Positions 6,633 to 13,875 of a DNA stretch of 13,875 bases are shown piece after piece. Both the position numbers and the translations under genes were made by a program. The notes under the pieces were generated by a model. The model was not told the origin of the DNA and did not search any database. It was given only the letters and a program-made list of their open reading frames with translations. This DNA is from Tannerellaceae bacterium (GTDB taxonomy: Bacteria; Bacteroidota; Bacteroidia; Bacteroidales; Tannerellaceae). How positions within the stretch are numbered: position 1 is the stretch's first letter; every line of letters begins with the position of its first letter. The stretch covers positions 1 to 13,875 of the forward strand of contig JAIRZN010000095.1 of the NCBI GenBank assembly GCA_031267205.1, in the 5' to 3' direction.

Positions 6633-7646
6633 ATGATAACGACAGATAATTATCTCCTTGCCCTCCTTTGCTGCATCTACTGCTGCATATGCTGGGGATC
6701 GTGGGCTAATACACAGAAGATGGTTGCCACCAGGAAATGGAGCTTCGAATTGTTTTACTGGGATCTCACCATAGGACTATTTCTGACGGCTCTCCTGACA
6801 GCCTTGACGCTTGGTTGTATGGGCGAAGGGCAGACAGTGCTTGAAGACTTGGCCGCACCGGATTGGTCGAGCATCCGTTACGCCCTCTTGGGCGGCGTTG
6901 TGTGGAACTTCGGGAATATCTTCCTGACAGCCGCCATTGCGGTGGCCGGCATGTCGGTTGGTTTTCCTATCGGAGGCGGATTGGCGTGGATAGGGGGAAT
7001 AGGGTTCAACTATCTTCTGATAACCCTCGCCGGACAGGCGTACCCCGGCAATCAAACCCTGCTGTGGATAGGCGTAACAGTTATTGTCGTCGCCATCCTT
7101 GTATGTGCAAAGATATACAGGAACGTGTCGGCCCAAAAGTCCTCTACGCCGAAAAAGGGAATACTGCTGGCTATTGTGGCAGGCGTTGCGATAATGTTCT
7201 TCTACGGCTTAGTCGTGAAATCCATAGCTCCGCAGTACGTCGCGGGAGGCACAGGGACGTTAAGCCCATACACAGGCGTTTTCTTCTTTGCCGCAGGCGT
7301 CTTGTTAAGCACTCCTGTTTTTAACGGTTTTGCAATGAAGCATCCCGTACAGGGAAAGGTGCTAAGGGTCAAGGACTACTTGTCAGGCGACATTCGCACT
7401 CACCTCACAGGCGTCCTCGGCGGGTTCGTCTGGATGAGCGGCATGGCCGTAAGTTTCATGGGAGCAGGCGCCGCCAATCCTGCCGTTTCATACGCACTCA
7501 GCAATGCCGCTCCGGTTGTGGCTATGATTTGGGGAGTATTTGTATGGAAGGAATTTAAAGGCGCACCCCGCGGAACAAATAAACTGATAGCCGCCATGTT
7601 CCTACTATTCATCGTAGGATTAGTATGCATAACAATGTCCAACTAA
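6633..7646 (+). CDS. GRP/ureide-permease-like sugar transporter (DMT superfamily)
   Basis: 337 residues with about ten hydrophobic segments (roughly 5-21, 40-61, 81-101, 107-130, 141-161, 176-196, 212-232, 257-277, 283-303, 316-334), as in the drug/metabolite transporter superfamily. The GSWANTQKM motif after the first helix, GGVVWNFGN (87-95) and SVGFPIGGGL (108-117), and the second-repeat NAAPVVAMIWGVFVWKEF (291-308), resemble the glucose/ribose-porter (GlcU/RbsU) and ureide-permease relatives. Such proteins often carry free monosaccharides across the inner membrane by proton symport. Its position between the isomerase and SusC suggests it imports the released monosaccharide from periplasm to cytoplasm, in the way the Bacteroides ribose-use locus has its own dedicated permease. 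Automated pipelines may call it a multidrug permease; the neighbourhood makes sugar more likely. Substrate is not readable. Confidence 0.82.
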   Translation: MITTDNYLLALLCCIYCCICWGSWANTQKMVATRKWSFELFYWDLTIGLFLTALLTALTLGCMGEGQTVLEDLAAPDWSSIRYALLGGVVWNFGNIFLTAAIAVAGMSVGFPIGGGLAWIGGIGFNYLLITLAGQAYPGNQTLLWIGVTVIVVAILVCAKIYRNVSAQKSSTPKKGILLAIVAGVAIMFFYGLVVKSIAPQYVAGGTGTLSPYTGVFFFAAGVLLSTPVFNGFAMKHPVQGKVLRVKDYLSGDIRTHLTGVLGGFVWMSGMAVSFMGAGAANPAVSYALSNAAPVVAMIWGVFVWKEFKGAPRGTNKLIAAMFLLFIVGLVCITMSN

Positions 7647-7748
7647 CATTAAATGACATCTACAAAAGCTCCATGGGAAACTTTTGAAACGTTGCCTTTT
7701 TATGCCGTTTTTTAGTCGGTCAGTAGTGTCTCTTAAATTATAATATCA
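7647..7748 (+). promoter_or_regulatory. 102-bp gap before susC
   Basis: The longest gap inside the plus-strand gene row. I find no clear TAnnTTTG promoter. A weak 5-bp stem (AAACG at 7687-7691 with CGTTT at 7706-7710, then three Ts) might be a processing or attenuation site separating the cytoplasmic genes from the outer-membrane genes. The leader just before the ATG (CTTAAATTATAAT, 7732-7744) closely resembles the one before the isomerase (5169-5181). Confidence 0.3.
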
Positions 7749-10700
7749 ATGAAAAAGAATGTAACACAAATCAAATGGAAGAACCTGATGGCGACGACGC
7801 TGTTGTTCTTCGCATGTATCCCCTTCGCCTTCGCCCAGGAAACGGCCAGGGTGACGGGTACAATCGTCGACGCTCTCAACGAGCCGGTGATTGGAGTAAA
7901 TGTAATGGAAAAGGGAACGACAAACGGTACGGTCACAGACCTCAACGGCAAGTATACCCTGACCGTACAACGAAATGCTGTGATAGTATATTCCTATATC
8001 GGATACATCACGCAGGAACAAAAGGCTATCGCCTCGGTAATGAACATCACGCTTGCGGAAGATAGCCGTGCGTTGGACGAAGTGGTAGTCATAGGCTACG
8101 GCGTGCAGCGTAAGAGCGACGTCACCGGCGCCGTATCGCAGGTGAAGGCCGCCGACCTTGAGAACCGCTCCGTCACCACTATCGGCCATGCCCTTCAGGG
8201 CAAAACAGCAGGCGTCAGCGTGCTCCAGACCTCCGGTGCACCGGGTGCGGGGACATCAATACGTATCCGCGGTTACTCGTCGAACGACACGTCGGAACCG
8301 CTTTATATTGTCGATGGCCTGACCGTCTCCGACATTAACTATCTCGACCCCGAAAACATCGAATCCCTTGAGATACTTAAAGACGCCGCCTCTGCAGCTA
8401 TCTACGGGGCGCAGGCCGGTAACGGCGTAGTGCTTATCACTACCAAGTCGGGCGCGAAGAACAACCGCGGCAGGGTCTTTTACAACGGGCAGTTCACTAC
8501 CTCCACCGTCGGGCATATCCCCGAAGTGATGAACGCCGCAGAATGGGCCGAATATATGGTCGAAGGAGGATTCGCAAGCGAGACGTCCATCAACGACTAT
8601 TGGTATGCCTACAACGACGGCCGGAGGGCGGATACCAAATGGTCGGACTATGTATTCGACCGCGGTTCGCTCATGCGCAATACCGCCGGCTTCGAGGGCG
8701 GCAACGACCGCGGTAGCCTGTACATCGCCCTTACCGCCCTTAACAACGACGGCATAGTCATAGGCGACAAGGATTCCTACGACCGCGTCACGGCGCAGGT
8801 CAACGCCGACTACAAGATAAACTCATGGCTCAAGGCGGGAATAACCAACTCCACGGAGCGATACAATTCAAAGAGCGTACGCGAGAACTCGGAAGTATGG
8901 GGAATGATTTCCTCCGCCATCCTCTACGACCCCATCACTCCCTATACTTACGAGATGAACAACCTCCCGCGGCATATTGAGATGCCCTACCTACAAGGCA
9001 AACCGTTCTTGAAGGACAAGGACGGTAATATCTACGGCACCTCCCCTTACGCAACCTCACAGATATGGCACCCGATGCAGATGCGCGACACAAGGGACAT
9101 AAAGAGTGACGGTATAAATACCAACGGCACGTTCTATGCCGACCTTACGACCTTGAAGGGGCTTGTCTTTACCTCGCGCTTAGGGTACAGGTATTCCTTC
9201 AGCAATTACTCTAACTACGTGGCGCCCTACTATGTACTGTCGACAAACGAACAGAACAACGGCACGCTCGAAGTCCGGACATCCAACTTCCTGTTCTACC
9301 AGTGGGAGAACTTCGCCAATTATTCCTTCAATATAGGCAAGAACAATCTCATCGCTATGGCAGGCATGTCCTACCAGAAAATGGAATCGAACTATCTCAA
9401 CATCACTACCGACCTGCTGACCAACGAGGCGGCGAACTACCGCTATGTCGACTACTCCTCGACAGCCGCCAACGATGTCGTGACCGGTACGCCCGTCGAA
9501 AGGGTCAATATGTCTTACTTCGGACGCTTGAGCTGGAGCTACGACAACCGCTACAACCTTCAGGCCAACTTCCGCGCCGACGCTTTCGACGCCTCCAAGC
9601 TATCGGCAGATGCCCGCTGGGGATATTTTCCCTCCGTATCGGTCGGCTGGACGGTAAGCAACGAGGGCTTTATGAAAGGAATCGACACTAAGGCCCTCTC
9701 CTTCCTCAAACTGCGCACCTCATGGGGCAAGAACGGCAATGTCAACATTCTCAATAACTACGAATACGCAACGACCGTGGCCAGCGGCTATACCTACGAC
9801 TTCGACAATGCCTCAGGCGCCGTCGTCGGAGTAGCTCCGTCGACCGTCCTGCCCAACAACAAACTGAAGTGGGAAGAATCCGTACAGTATGATTTAGGAC
9901 TTGACGCTCGCTTCCTCAACAGCCGTCTCTCCTTCACGTATGACTACTACCATAAGGAAACCGAAGGCCTCCTGACTACCACTACGCCGGCCATGATAAC
10001 GGGCGCCTCTTCCATGTACGTAAACGCCGGCAACGTCCGCAATATGGGGCACGAGTTCGAACTCTCATGGAAAGACCAGGCAAAGAACTTTAGCTATGGC
10101 ATAAGCGCCAACCTTGCCACCGTAGACAACAAAGTCATCAAAGGCCCCTCCACTCAACGGCTCAACGGCGCCGCCCTCCAGAGCTTCGGCACGATTACGT
10201 ACTTTGAAGAGGGCTACCCGGTATGGTATTTCCGTACCTATCAAGTAGACCATATTGACCGGGAGACCGGAGCGACGATGTATAAGAAAGCCGACGGCAC
10301 GACAGGTACATACGCCGAAGTGAGTGACGATGACCGCGCCTTCACCGGTTCGGGCATACCGGACTTCACATACGGCATCACCATCAATATGGCCTACCGT
10401 GGATTCGACTTCACCATCTTCGGCTCCGGCTCTGAGGGTGGCAAGATATTCCAGGCCTACTACCGCACCGACCTCCCCGTCGTAAACCGCCTCCGCTACC
10501 TCTACACCGACCGTTGGACGCCCGGCAATACGAGCGCAACCGTATCCAAGCCAAACGTAGCCGACACGAAATACTGGGGTTCCGACGCTATGCTGTCTGA
10601 CGCCTCCTTCTTCAAGATACGGCAGATTCAGCTCGGATACACCTTGCCGCAGGCGTATATAAGCAAAATCGGCGCATCGGCCCTGCGCGCATACGTCTCG

Positions 10701-10841
10701 GTAGACAACTTTTTCACCTTTACCGGATACAAGGGTATAGACCCCGAGACGCGCTCCAGTTCCACTTCGGGCATAGGAATAGACCGCATGTCCTTCCCTA
10801 CGTCGAGGAATGTAGTTTTCGGCCTTAATTTATCCTTCTAA
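7749..10841 (+). CDS. SusC/RagA-family TonB-dependent outer-membrane transporter
   Basis: 1030 residues, typical for SusC-like proteins. A signal peptide covers about residues 1-29 (hydrophobic TTLLFFACIPFAFA, cut before Q30). Residues about 33-104 form the carboxypeptidase-D regulatory-like domain (RVTGTIVDALNEPVIGVNV, then DLNGKYTL). The SusC-type TonB box LDEVVVIGYG is at 109-118. The plug domain runs from about 124 to 235, with RIRG (172-175), LYIVDG (185-190) and EILKDAASAAIYGAQAGNGV (208-227). The rest is a 22-strand beta-barrel ending in a C-terminal phenylalanine (LSF), as needed for barrel assembly. No N-terminal STN domain is present, so it is unlikely to signal to an anti-sigma factor. 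With SusD it forms a pedal-bin importer for oligosaccharides or glycosides at the cell surface. Only 15 bases separate it from susD. Confidence 0.96.
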   Translation: MKKNVTQIKWKNLMATTLLFFACIPFAFAQETARVTGTIVDALNEPVIGVNVMEKGTTNGTVTDLNGKYTLTVQRNAVIVYSYIGYITQEQKAIASVMNITLAEDSRALDEVVVIGYGVQRKSDVTGAVSQVKAADLENRSVTTIGHALQGKTAGVSVLQTSGAPGAGTSIRIRGYSSNDTSEPLYIVDGLTVSDINYLDPENIESLEILKDAASAAIYGAQAGNGVVLITTKSGAKNNRGRVFYNGQFTTSTVGHIPEVMNAAEWAEYMVEGGFASETSINDYWYAYNDGRRADTKWSDYVFDRGSLMRNTAGFEGGNDRGSLYIALTALNNDGIVIGDKDSYDRVTAQVNADYKINSWLKAGITNSTERYNSKSVRENSEVWGMISSAILYDPITPYTYEMNNLPRHIEMPYLQGKPFLKDKDGNIYGTSPYATSQIWHPMQMRDTRDIKSDGINTNGTFYADLTTLKGLVFTSRLGYRYSFSNYSNYVAPYYVLSTNEQNNGTLEVRTSNFLFYQWENFANYSFNIGKNNLIAMAGMSYQKMESNYLNITTDLLTNEAANYRYVDYSSTAANDVVTGTPVERVNMSYFGRLSWSYDNRYNLQANFRADAFDASKLSADARWGYFPSVSVGWTVSNEGFMKGIDTKALSFLKLRTSWGKNGNVNILNNYEYATTVASGYTYDFDNASGAVVGVAPSTVLPNNKLKWEESVQYDLGLDARFLNSRLSFTYDYYHKETEGLLTTTTPAMITGASSMYVNAGNVRNMGHEFELSWKDQAKNFSYGISANLATVDNKVIKGPSTQRLNGAALQSFGTITYFEEGYPVWYFRTYQVDHIDRETGATMYKKADGTTGTYAEVSDDDRAFTGSGIPDFTYGITINMAYRGFDFTIFGSGSEGGKIFQAYYRTDLPVVNRLRYLYTDRWTPGNTSATVSKPNVADTKYWGSDAMLSDASFFKIRQIQLGYTLPQAYISKIGASALRAYVSVDNFFTFTGYKGIDPETRSSSTSGIGIDRMSFPTSRNVVFGLNLSF

Positions 10842-10856
10842 CGCATGTAATACTCA

Positions 10857-12461
10857 ATGAATATGAAACGTATAAAAGACATAAAGATAATAGTAGCGCT
10901 CTTGCTAACGGCAATACTGTCGTTCTCATGCAGTCAGGATGAGTTTAATATTCCCCAGAAAGGAGTTCTTGAACTGGATGCTTTCTATGCAAACGCTAAC
11001 GACGACGATGTTACTTCGGCTATGGCCTCTATCTACAAGACAGTATTCGCCGGAATAAGGAGCGCCACCGAGTGGTACATCCCCGTAAACGCACTGTCGG
11101 ACGATTGCTTCACTGGAAGCGCATTCACCGACTCCGACAATATGCAGCAGTTTGCCAACTACAACATCGTGACCACCAACACGACGGTCAAGTCCATATA
11201 CCAGCAGCATTACATGGTCATCTACTGGTGCAACCTCCTTATCAACAAAGTAACCGCAGATACTGACGTAAAGACGCGTATCATAGCAGAGGCAAAAGCC
11301 GTCAGGGCATTCTGCTACATAGACCTGATACGCCTCTGGGGCAACCCTGTGAAAGTAGATAATGTCCTCTCTTCCGACGAGGCCGGCAACGCTCCGAACA
11401 CTCCCGCCGAAGAGACATGGCTCTTAGTAGAGCAAGACCTCAAAGACGCCGTAAACGTTCTACCGTCCAAATCAAACAGGGAGGGACAGGCTGCTATCGG
11501 CGGACGATTAACGGCTGAAGCGGCAAAGGCGCTCCTCGGTAAAGCCCAGTTGTGGCAGGGTAAATACGCCGAAGCCGTCGCTACACTGAAGCAGATCATT
11601 ACATCCGGCCTTTACGACCTCGTAGATATGGACGCCGTCCACCGTCCGGCAGCAGACTTCGGGGCGGAGTACCTCTGGGAGTTCAATGCCGCCGATAATG
11701 CCGCCAACTATATGGATCAGGGCGATATGCGGATAGCCTTTCTCGGCTGGAGGTCGGATAATGTAGACTCCGACGCCGCAGGTCTCGTGCCCGCCACATG
11801 GGGATTCGGAGCTGTGACAGCGGACTTTGCCCGCTTCCTCTTATCCCACGACGGTGGCAAATCTCCACGATGGAAAGCCTGGGTAGCCGATTATGAAGAC
11901 ATACTGGCGATGGGGTCTACCGGAGTATGGGCGCCGCCAGTGCAGAACAACCAGGGTTATTTCCGCCTTGCAAGGGTCGCCAGGAAGGAAGACCTCTTCA
12001 CCCTCCAGTTCACATGGTCGATGCTGGCGCGCAGCAAAGCCAATGAAGCTTGGATACGCTATGCCGAAGTATTGCTGCTATATGCTGAGGCGCAGATTGT
12101 AGCCAATAACGACAGCGACGGCAGTGGACTTGCAGCTATAAACAGGATACGGCAGCGCGCCGGCATACCGCCTCTTGCATCTTATGGCCTTCAGGAACTC
12201 AAAGACGAAAAGCGCGCCGAGATGTTCTTTGAGGGCGAACGCTACTTCGACCTCGTGCGCTGGGGAGACGCCGCCACGATGCTCCGGGACAAAGGGAAGA
12301 AGTGGTACAGCTTCTACGGATATGTCGACGGAACAACCTCGTGGGACGTAAGGGAAATGGACGGTCCCGGCAACGGTTGGAGTGAAAAGAATAAATATCT
12401 ACCATTCCCTGCCGATGAAATAACCGCCAATCCCGGTTTAGTACAGAATCAGGGATGGTAA
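10857..12461 (+). CDS. SusD/RagB-family surface glycan-binding lipoprotein
   Basis: 534 residues, usual for SusD. The lipoprotein signal ends in LSFSC with lipidated C25; the following SQDE contains the acidic residues expected of a Bacteroides surface-export signal. A second ATG two codons in (10863) is an alternative start that keeps the same signal. The SusD helices include the tetratricopeptide-like AEAKAVRAFCYIDLIRLWGN (about 144-163), and the C-terminal SusD_RagB signature comprises WIRYAEVLLLYAEA (about 398-411), NRIRQRAGIPPL (about 429-440) and FEGERYFDLVRWG (about 458-470). It acts as the lid of the SusC importer and captures substrate at the surface. It lies 15 bases after susC and is co-transcribed with it. 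The ligand cannot be deduced; the pair is divergent enough from starch-type SusD that no particular glycan is implied. Confidence 0.95.
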   Translation: MNMKRIKDIKIIVALLLTAILSFSCSQDEFNIPQKGVLELDAFYANANDDDVTSAMASIYKTVFAGIRSATEWYIPVNALSDDCFTGSAFTDSDNMQQFANYNIVTTNTTVKSIYQQHYMVIYWCNLLINKVTADTDVKTRIIAEAKAVRAFCYIDLIRLWGNPVKVDNVLSSDEAGNAPNTPAEETWLLVEQDLKDAVNVLPSKSNREGQAAIGGRLTAEAAKALLGKAQLWQGKYAEAVATLKQIITSGLYDLVDMDAVHRPAADFGAEYLWEFNAADNAANYMDQGDMRIAFLGWRSDNVDSDAAGLVPATWGFGAVTADFARFLLSHDGGKSPRWKAWVADYEDILAMGSTGVWAPPVQNNQGYFRLARVARKEDLFTLQFTWSMLARSKANEAWIRYAEVLLLYAEAQIVANNDSDGSGLAAINRIRQRAGIPPLASYGLQELKDEKRAEMFFEGERYFDLVRWGDAATMLRDKGKKWYSFYGYVDGTTSWDVREMDGPGNGWSEKNKYLPFPADEITANPGLVQNQGW

Positions 12462-12501
12462 AATGTAGAAAAGTATATCAACCGGATAAACATAAATCAT
12501 C

Positions 12502-13875
12502 ATGAAGAAAATAGTATTCGCTATCTTGTTGTTGTTGTCGTCGTTCGCAAACTGCACAGGCAAGGCGTCCGTGCAAACGGAGGAAAAGCCCCGCATAATA
12601 GTAACCTGCGACCCGGAGCTTGACGACCTCAATTCGCTCATACGCTTCCTGCTTCACAGCACGGACTTCAGAATCGAAGGACTTATCTACGCCAGTAGCC
12701 AGTTCCATTGGAAAGGCGACGGACAGGGCACAACATGGTTTGTTCCCGGCAGGGAATACACGCGCAACGGACTTGACCTCGGCCCAATAACATCATGGCG
12801 TTGGGCTAAGGACGAACGCTTCATCCACGACGCCGTGGAAGCCTACGGGGAAGTATATCCCAATCTGAAAGTACATCACCCCGGATACTCGGAGCCAGAA
12901 TACCTCGAATCAAAAATCCGTTACGGCAATATTGAGTTCGACGGCGATATATCCAAGGTAAGTCCCGGCTCGGAACTGATCAAATCCGTGATAATGGACG
13001 ACATCCCCGGCCCGCTGTTTATTACAGCCTGGGGAGGAGCAAGCACGATTGCCCGTGCGCTAAAATCCATAGAGGAGGAGTATTCATCCACGCCCGAATG
13101 GGAAGGTATAAAGGAAAAGGTCTCCGATAAAGTAATCCTGTGCCTCTCCGGCGACCAGGATAATACCTACGCCAACTACATCAAACCTAACTGGCCCGGC
13201 ATCGGTCAGTTGCAGGGCAGCAGTGCAGGAGTAGGACTTGCTTACAATGCGCAAGCTTCCGTTAAGCCGGAGTATGCTTTTTATTACGAACCGGAATGGG
13301 TAAGTGAAAACATCTTGCAGCAAGGCCCACTGGGCGCCATGTTCCGCGTTTGGGGAGACGGGAAACAGATGGTAGAAGGGGATATTTTCGACTATTTCCA
13401 TCTCTCCGGCTACACCGCAGACGAACTCAGGGAGATGGGATACGTCGTCTGGACACCTCCACAGAAAAAAGGTTCATGGCTGGCCGAAGGCGATACGCAT
13501 ACATTCCTGAATCTGTTGGATAACGGCTTGCGGGCGCACGAAGACCAATCGTACGGCGGCTGGAGTGGACGCAAACGAGATGCCGCTGCTCCAACCGGAT
13601 TCATGGGCTTCGGAAGAGTGGACGAGGCCATGCCCGGCAACTTTCTACCTGCCGCCCAGAACGAGCTTGCCGCCCGTTTCAAATGGTCGGTGACTCCCAA
13701 TTACGAAGGCGCCAACCATCATCCGCAAATCAATGCCCCCCTAAGCCTCACGGCTACTCCGGGCGAAAGACTGAAAATCAAGGCAACCGTTACCGACCCG
13801 GACAAGGATTCGCTGCTGATCCGGTGGTGGCAATTCAAGGTAGGCTCGTATGACGGAAATGTCAGTATCGACAAC
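12502..13875 (+). CDS. Secreted DUF1593 (nucleoside-hydrolase-fold, Sde0182-like) protein, 3' truncated by window
   Basis: 458 codons stay open from the ATG at 12502 to the right edge with no stop, so the gene is partial. A hydrophobic signal (VFAILLLLSSFA) leads to FANC; C18 may be lipidated, although Asn at -1 is unusual for a lipobox. The mature protein opens with RIIVTCDPELDDLNSLIRFL, where D37, D41 and D42 match the metal-binding DPxxDD motif of nucleoside hydrolases; FITAWGGASTIARAL and LSGDQDN (about 170-220) continue this fold. This is the DUF1593 domain known from the cellulose-binding protein Sde0182. From about residue 405 a different, Ig-like C-terminal domain starts (INAPLSLTATPGERLKIKAT, DPDKDSL). 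It is exported, probably as a glycoside hydrolase or glycan-binding protein acting with SusCD. The chemistry is not established for this family; a furanosidase is suggested by the nucleoside-hydrolase fold. Confidence 0.85.
   Translation, partial: MKKIVFAILLLLSSFANCTGKASVQTEEKPRIIVTCDPELDDLNSLIRFLLHSTDFRIEGLIYASSQFHWKGDGQGTTWFVPGREYTRNGLDLGPITSWRWAKDERFIHDAVEAYGEVYPNLKVHHPGYSEPEYLESKIRYGNIEFDGDISKVSPGSELIKSVIMDDIPGPLFITAWGGASTIARALKSIEEEYSSTPEWEGIKEKVSDKVILCLSGDQDNTYANYIKPNWPGIGQLQGSSAGVGLAYNAQASVKPEYAFYYEPEWVSENILQQGPLGAMFRVWGDGKQMVEGDIFDYFHLSGYTADELREMGYVVWTPPQKKGSWLAEGDTHTFLNLLDNGLRAHEDQSYGGWSGRKRDAAAPTGFMGFGRVDEAMPGNFLPAAQNELAARFKWSVTPNYEGANHHPQINAPLSLTATPGERLKIKATVTDPDKDSLLIRWWQFKVGSYDGNVSIDN

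Noticed and set aside
12502..13875. Nucleoside or ribose scavenging locus like the Bacteroides ribose-use system
   Set aside because: DUF1593 resembles nucleoside hydrolases only in fold motifs, and there is no ribokinase; the FGGY kinase plus isomerase does not suit ribose. Not fully excluded because the right edge is cut.
1..13875. CRISPR arrays, tRNA or rRNA genes
   Set aside because: No regularly spaced repeats of the right size, no cloverleaf-like or ribosomal sequence seen; the only tandem repeat is the short 10-bp block at 224-253.

Overview
The window looks like accessory DNA from a gut-type Bacteroidales bacterium (Bacteroides, Parabacteroides or a relative). The evidence is a SusC/SusD outer-membrane pair, A/T-rich translation leaders without strong Shine-Dalgarno sequences, promoter-like TAnnTTTG hexamer-type elements, and the start of a TraE (DUF4134) gene from a Bacteroidetes conjugative transposon.

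Layout. Bases 1-131 (minus strand) hold the 5' end of traE, running out of the left edge. Bases 132-508 are its non-coding upstream region, with a good Bacteroides-type promoter, three helically phased 10-bp direct repeats and an inverted repeat. Bases 509 to about 800 (minus) are the C-terminal remnant of an IS1182-like transposase, broken by a frameshift. A DeoR-family repressor (811-1593, minus) follows, then a 310-bp divergent regulatory region. From 1904 to the right edge every gene is on the plus strand with short gaps or overlaps, consistent with one operon of about 12 kb: split transketolase N and C subunits, an FGGY (glycerol-kinase-like) sugar kinase, an L-fucose-isomerase-fold protein, a ten-helix GRP/ureide-permease-like transporter, SusC, SusD, and a secreted DUF1593 (nucleoside-hydrolase-fold) protein cut by the right edge.

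How the genes may work together. The secreted DUF1593 protein would release a sugar, SusCD would move the glycan or glycoside across the outer membrane, and the GRP-like permease would carry the free sugar across the inner membrane. The isomerase would make a ketose, the kinase a ketose phosphate, and the two-subunit transketolase would split it instead of the aldolase found in fucose or rhamnose pathways. That enzyme set (isomerase, kinase, split transketolase) matches the known non-oxidative D-apiose route (D-apiose to D-apulose to apulose 4-phosphate to dihydroxyacetone phosphate plus xylulose 5-phosphate). D-apiose is therefore my leading substrate guess, but it is inferred from gene content and not read directly from the sequence. 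The DeoR protein, whose family senses phosphorylated sugars, is the only regulator visible. The location next to a conjugation gene and an IS remnant suggests the locus may travel as cargo of an integrative conjugative element.
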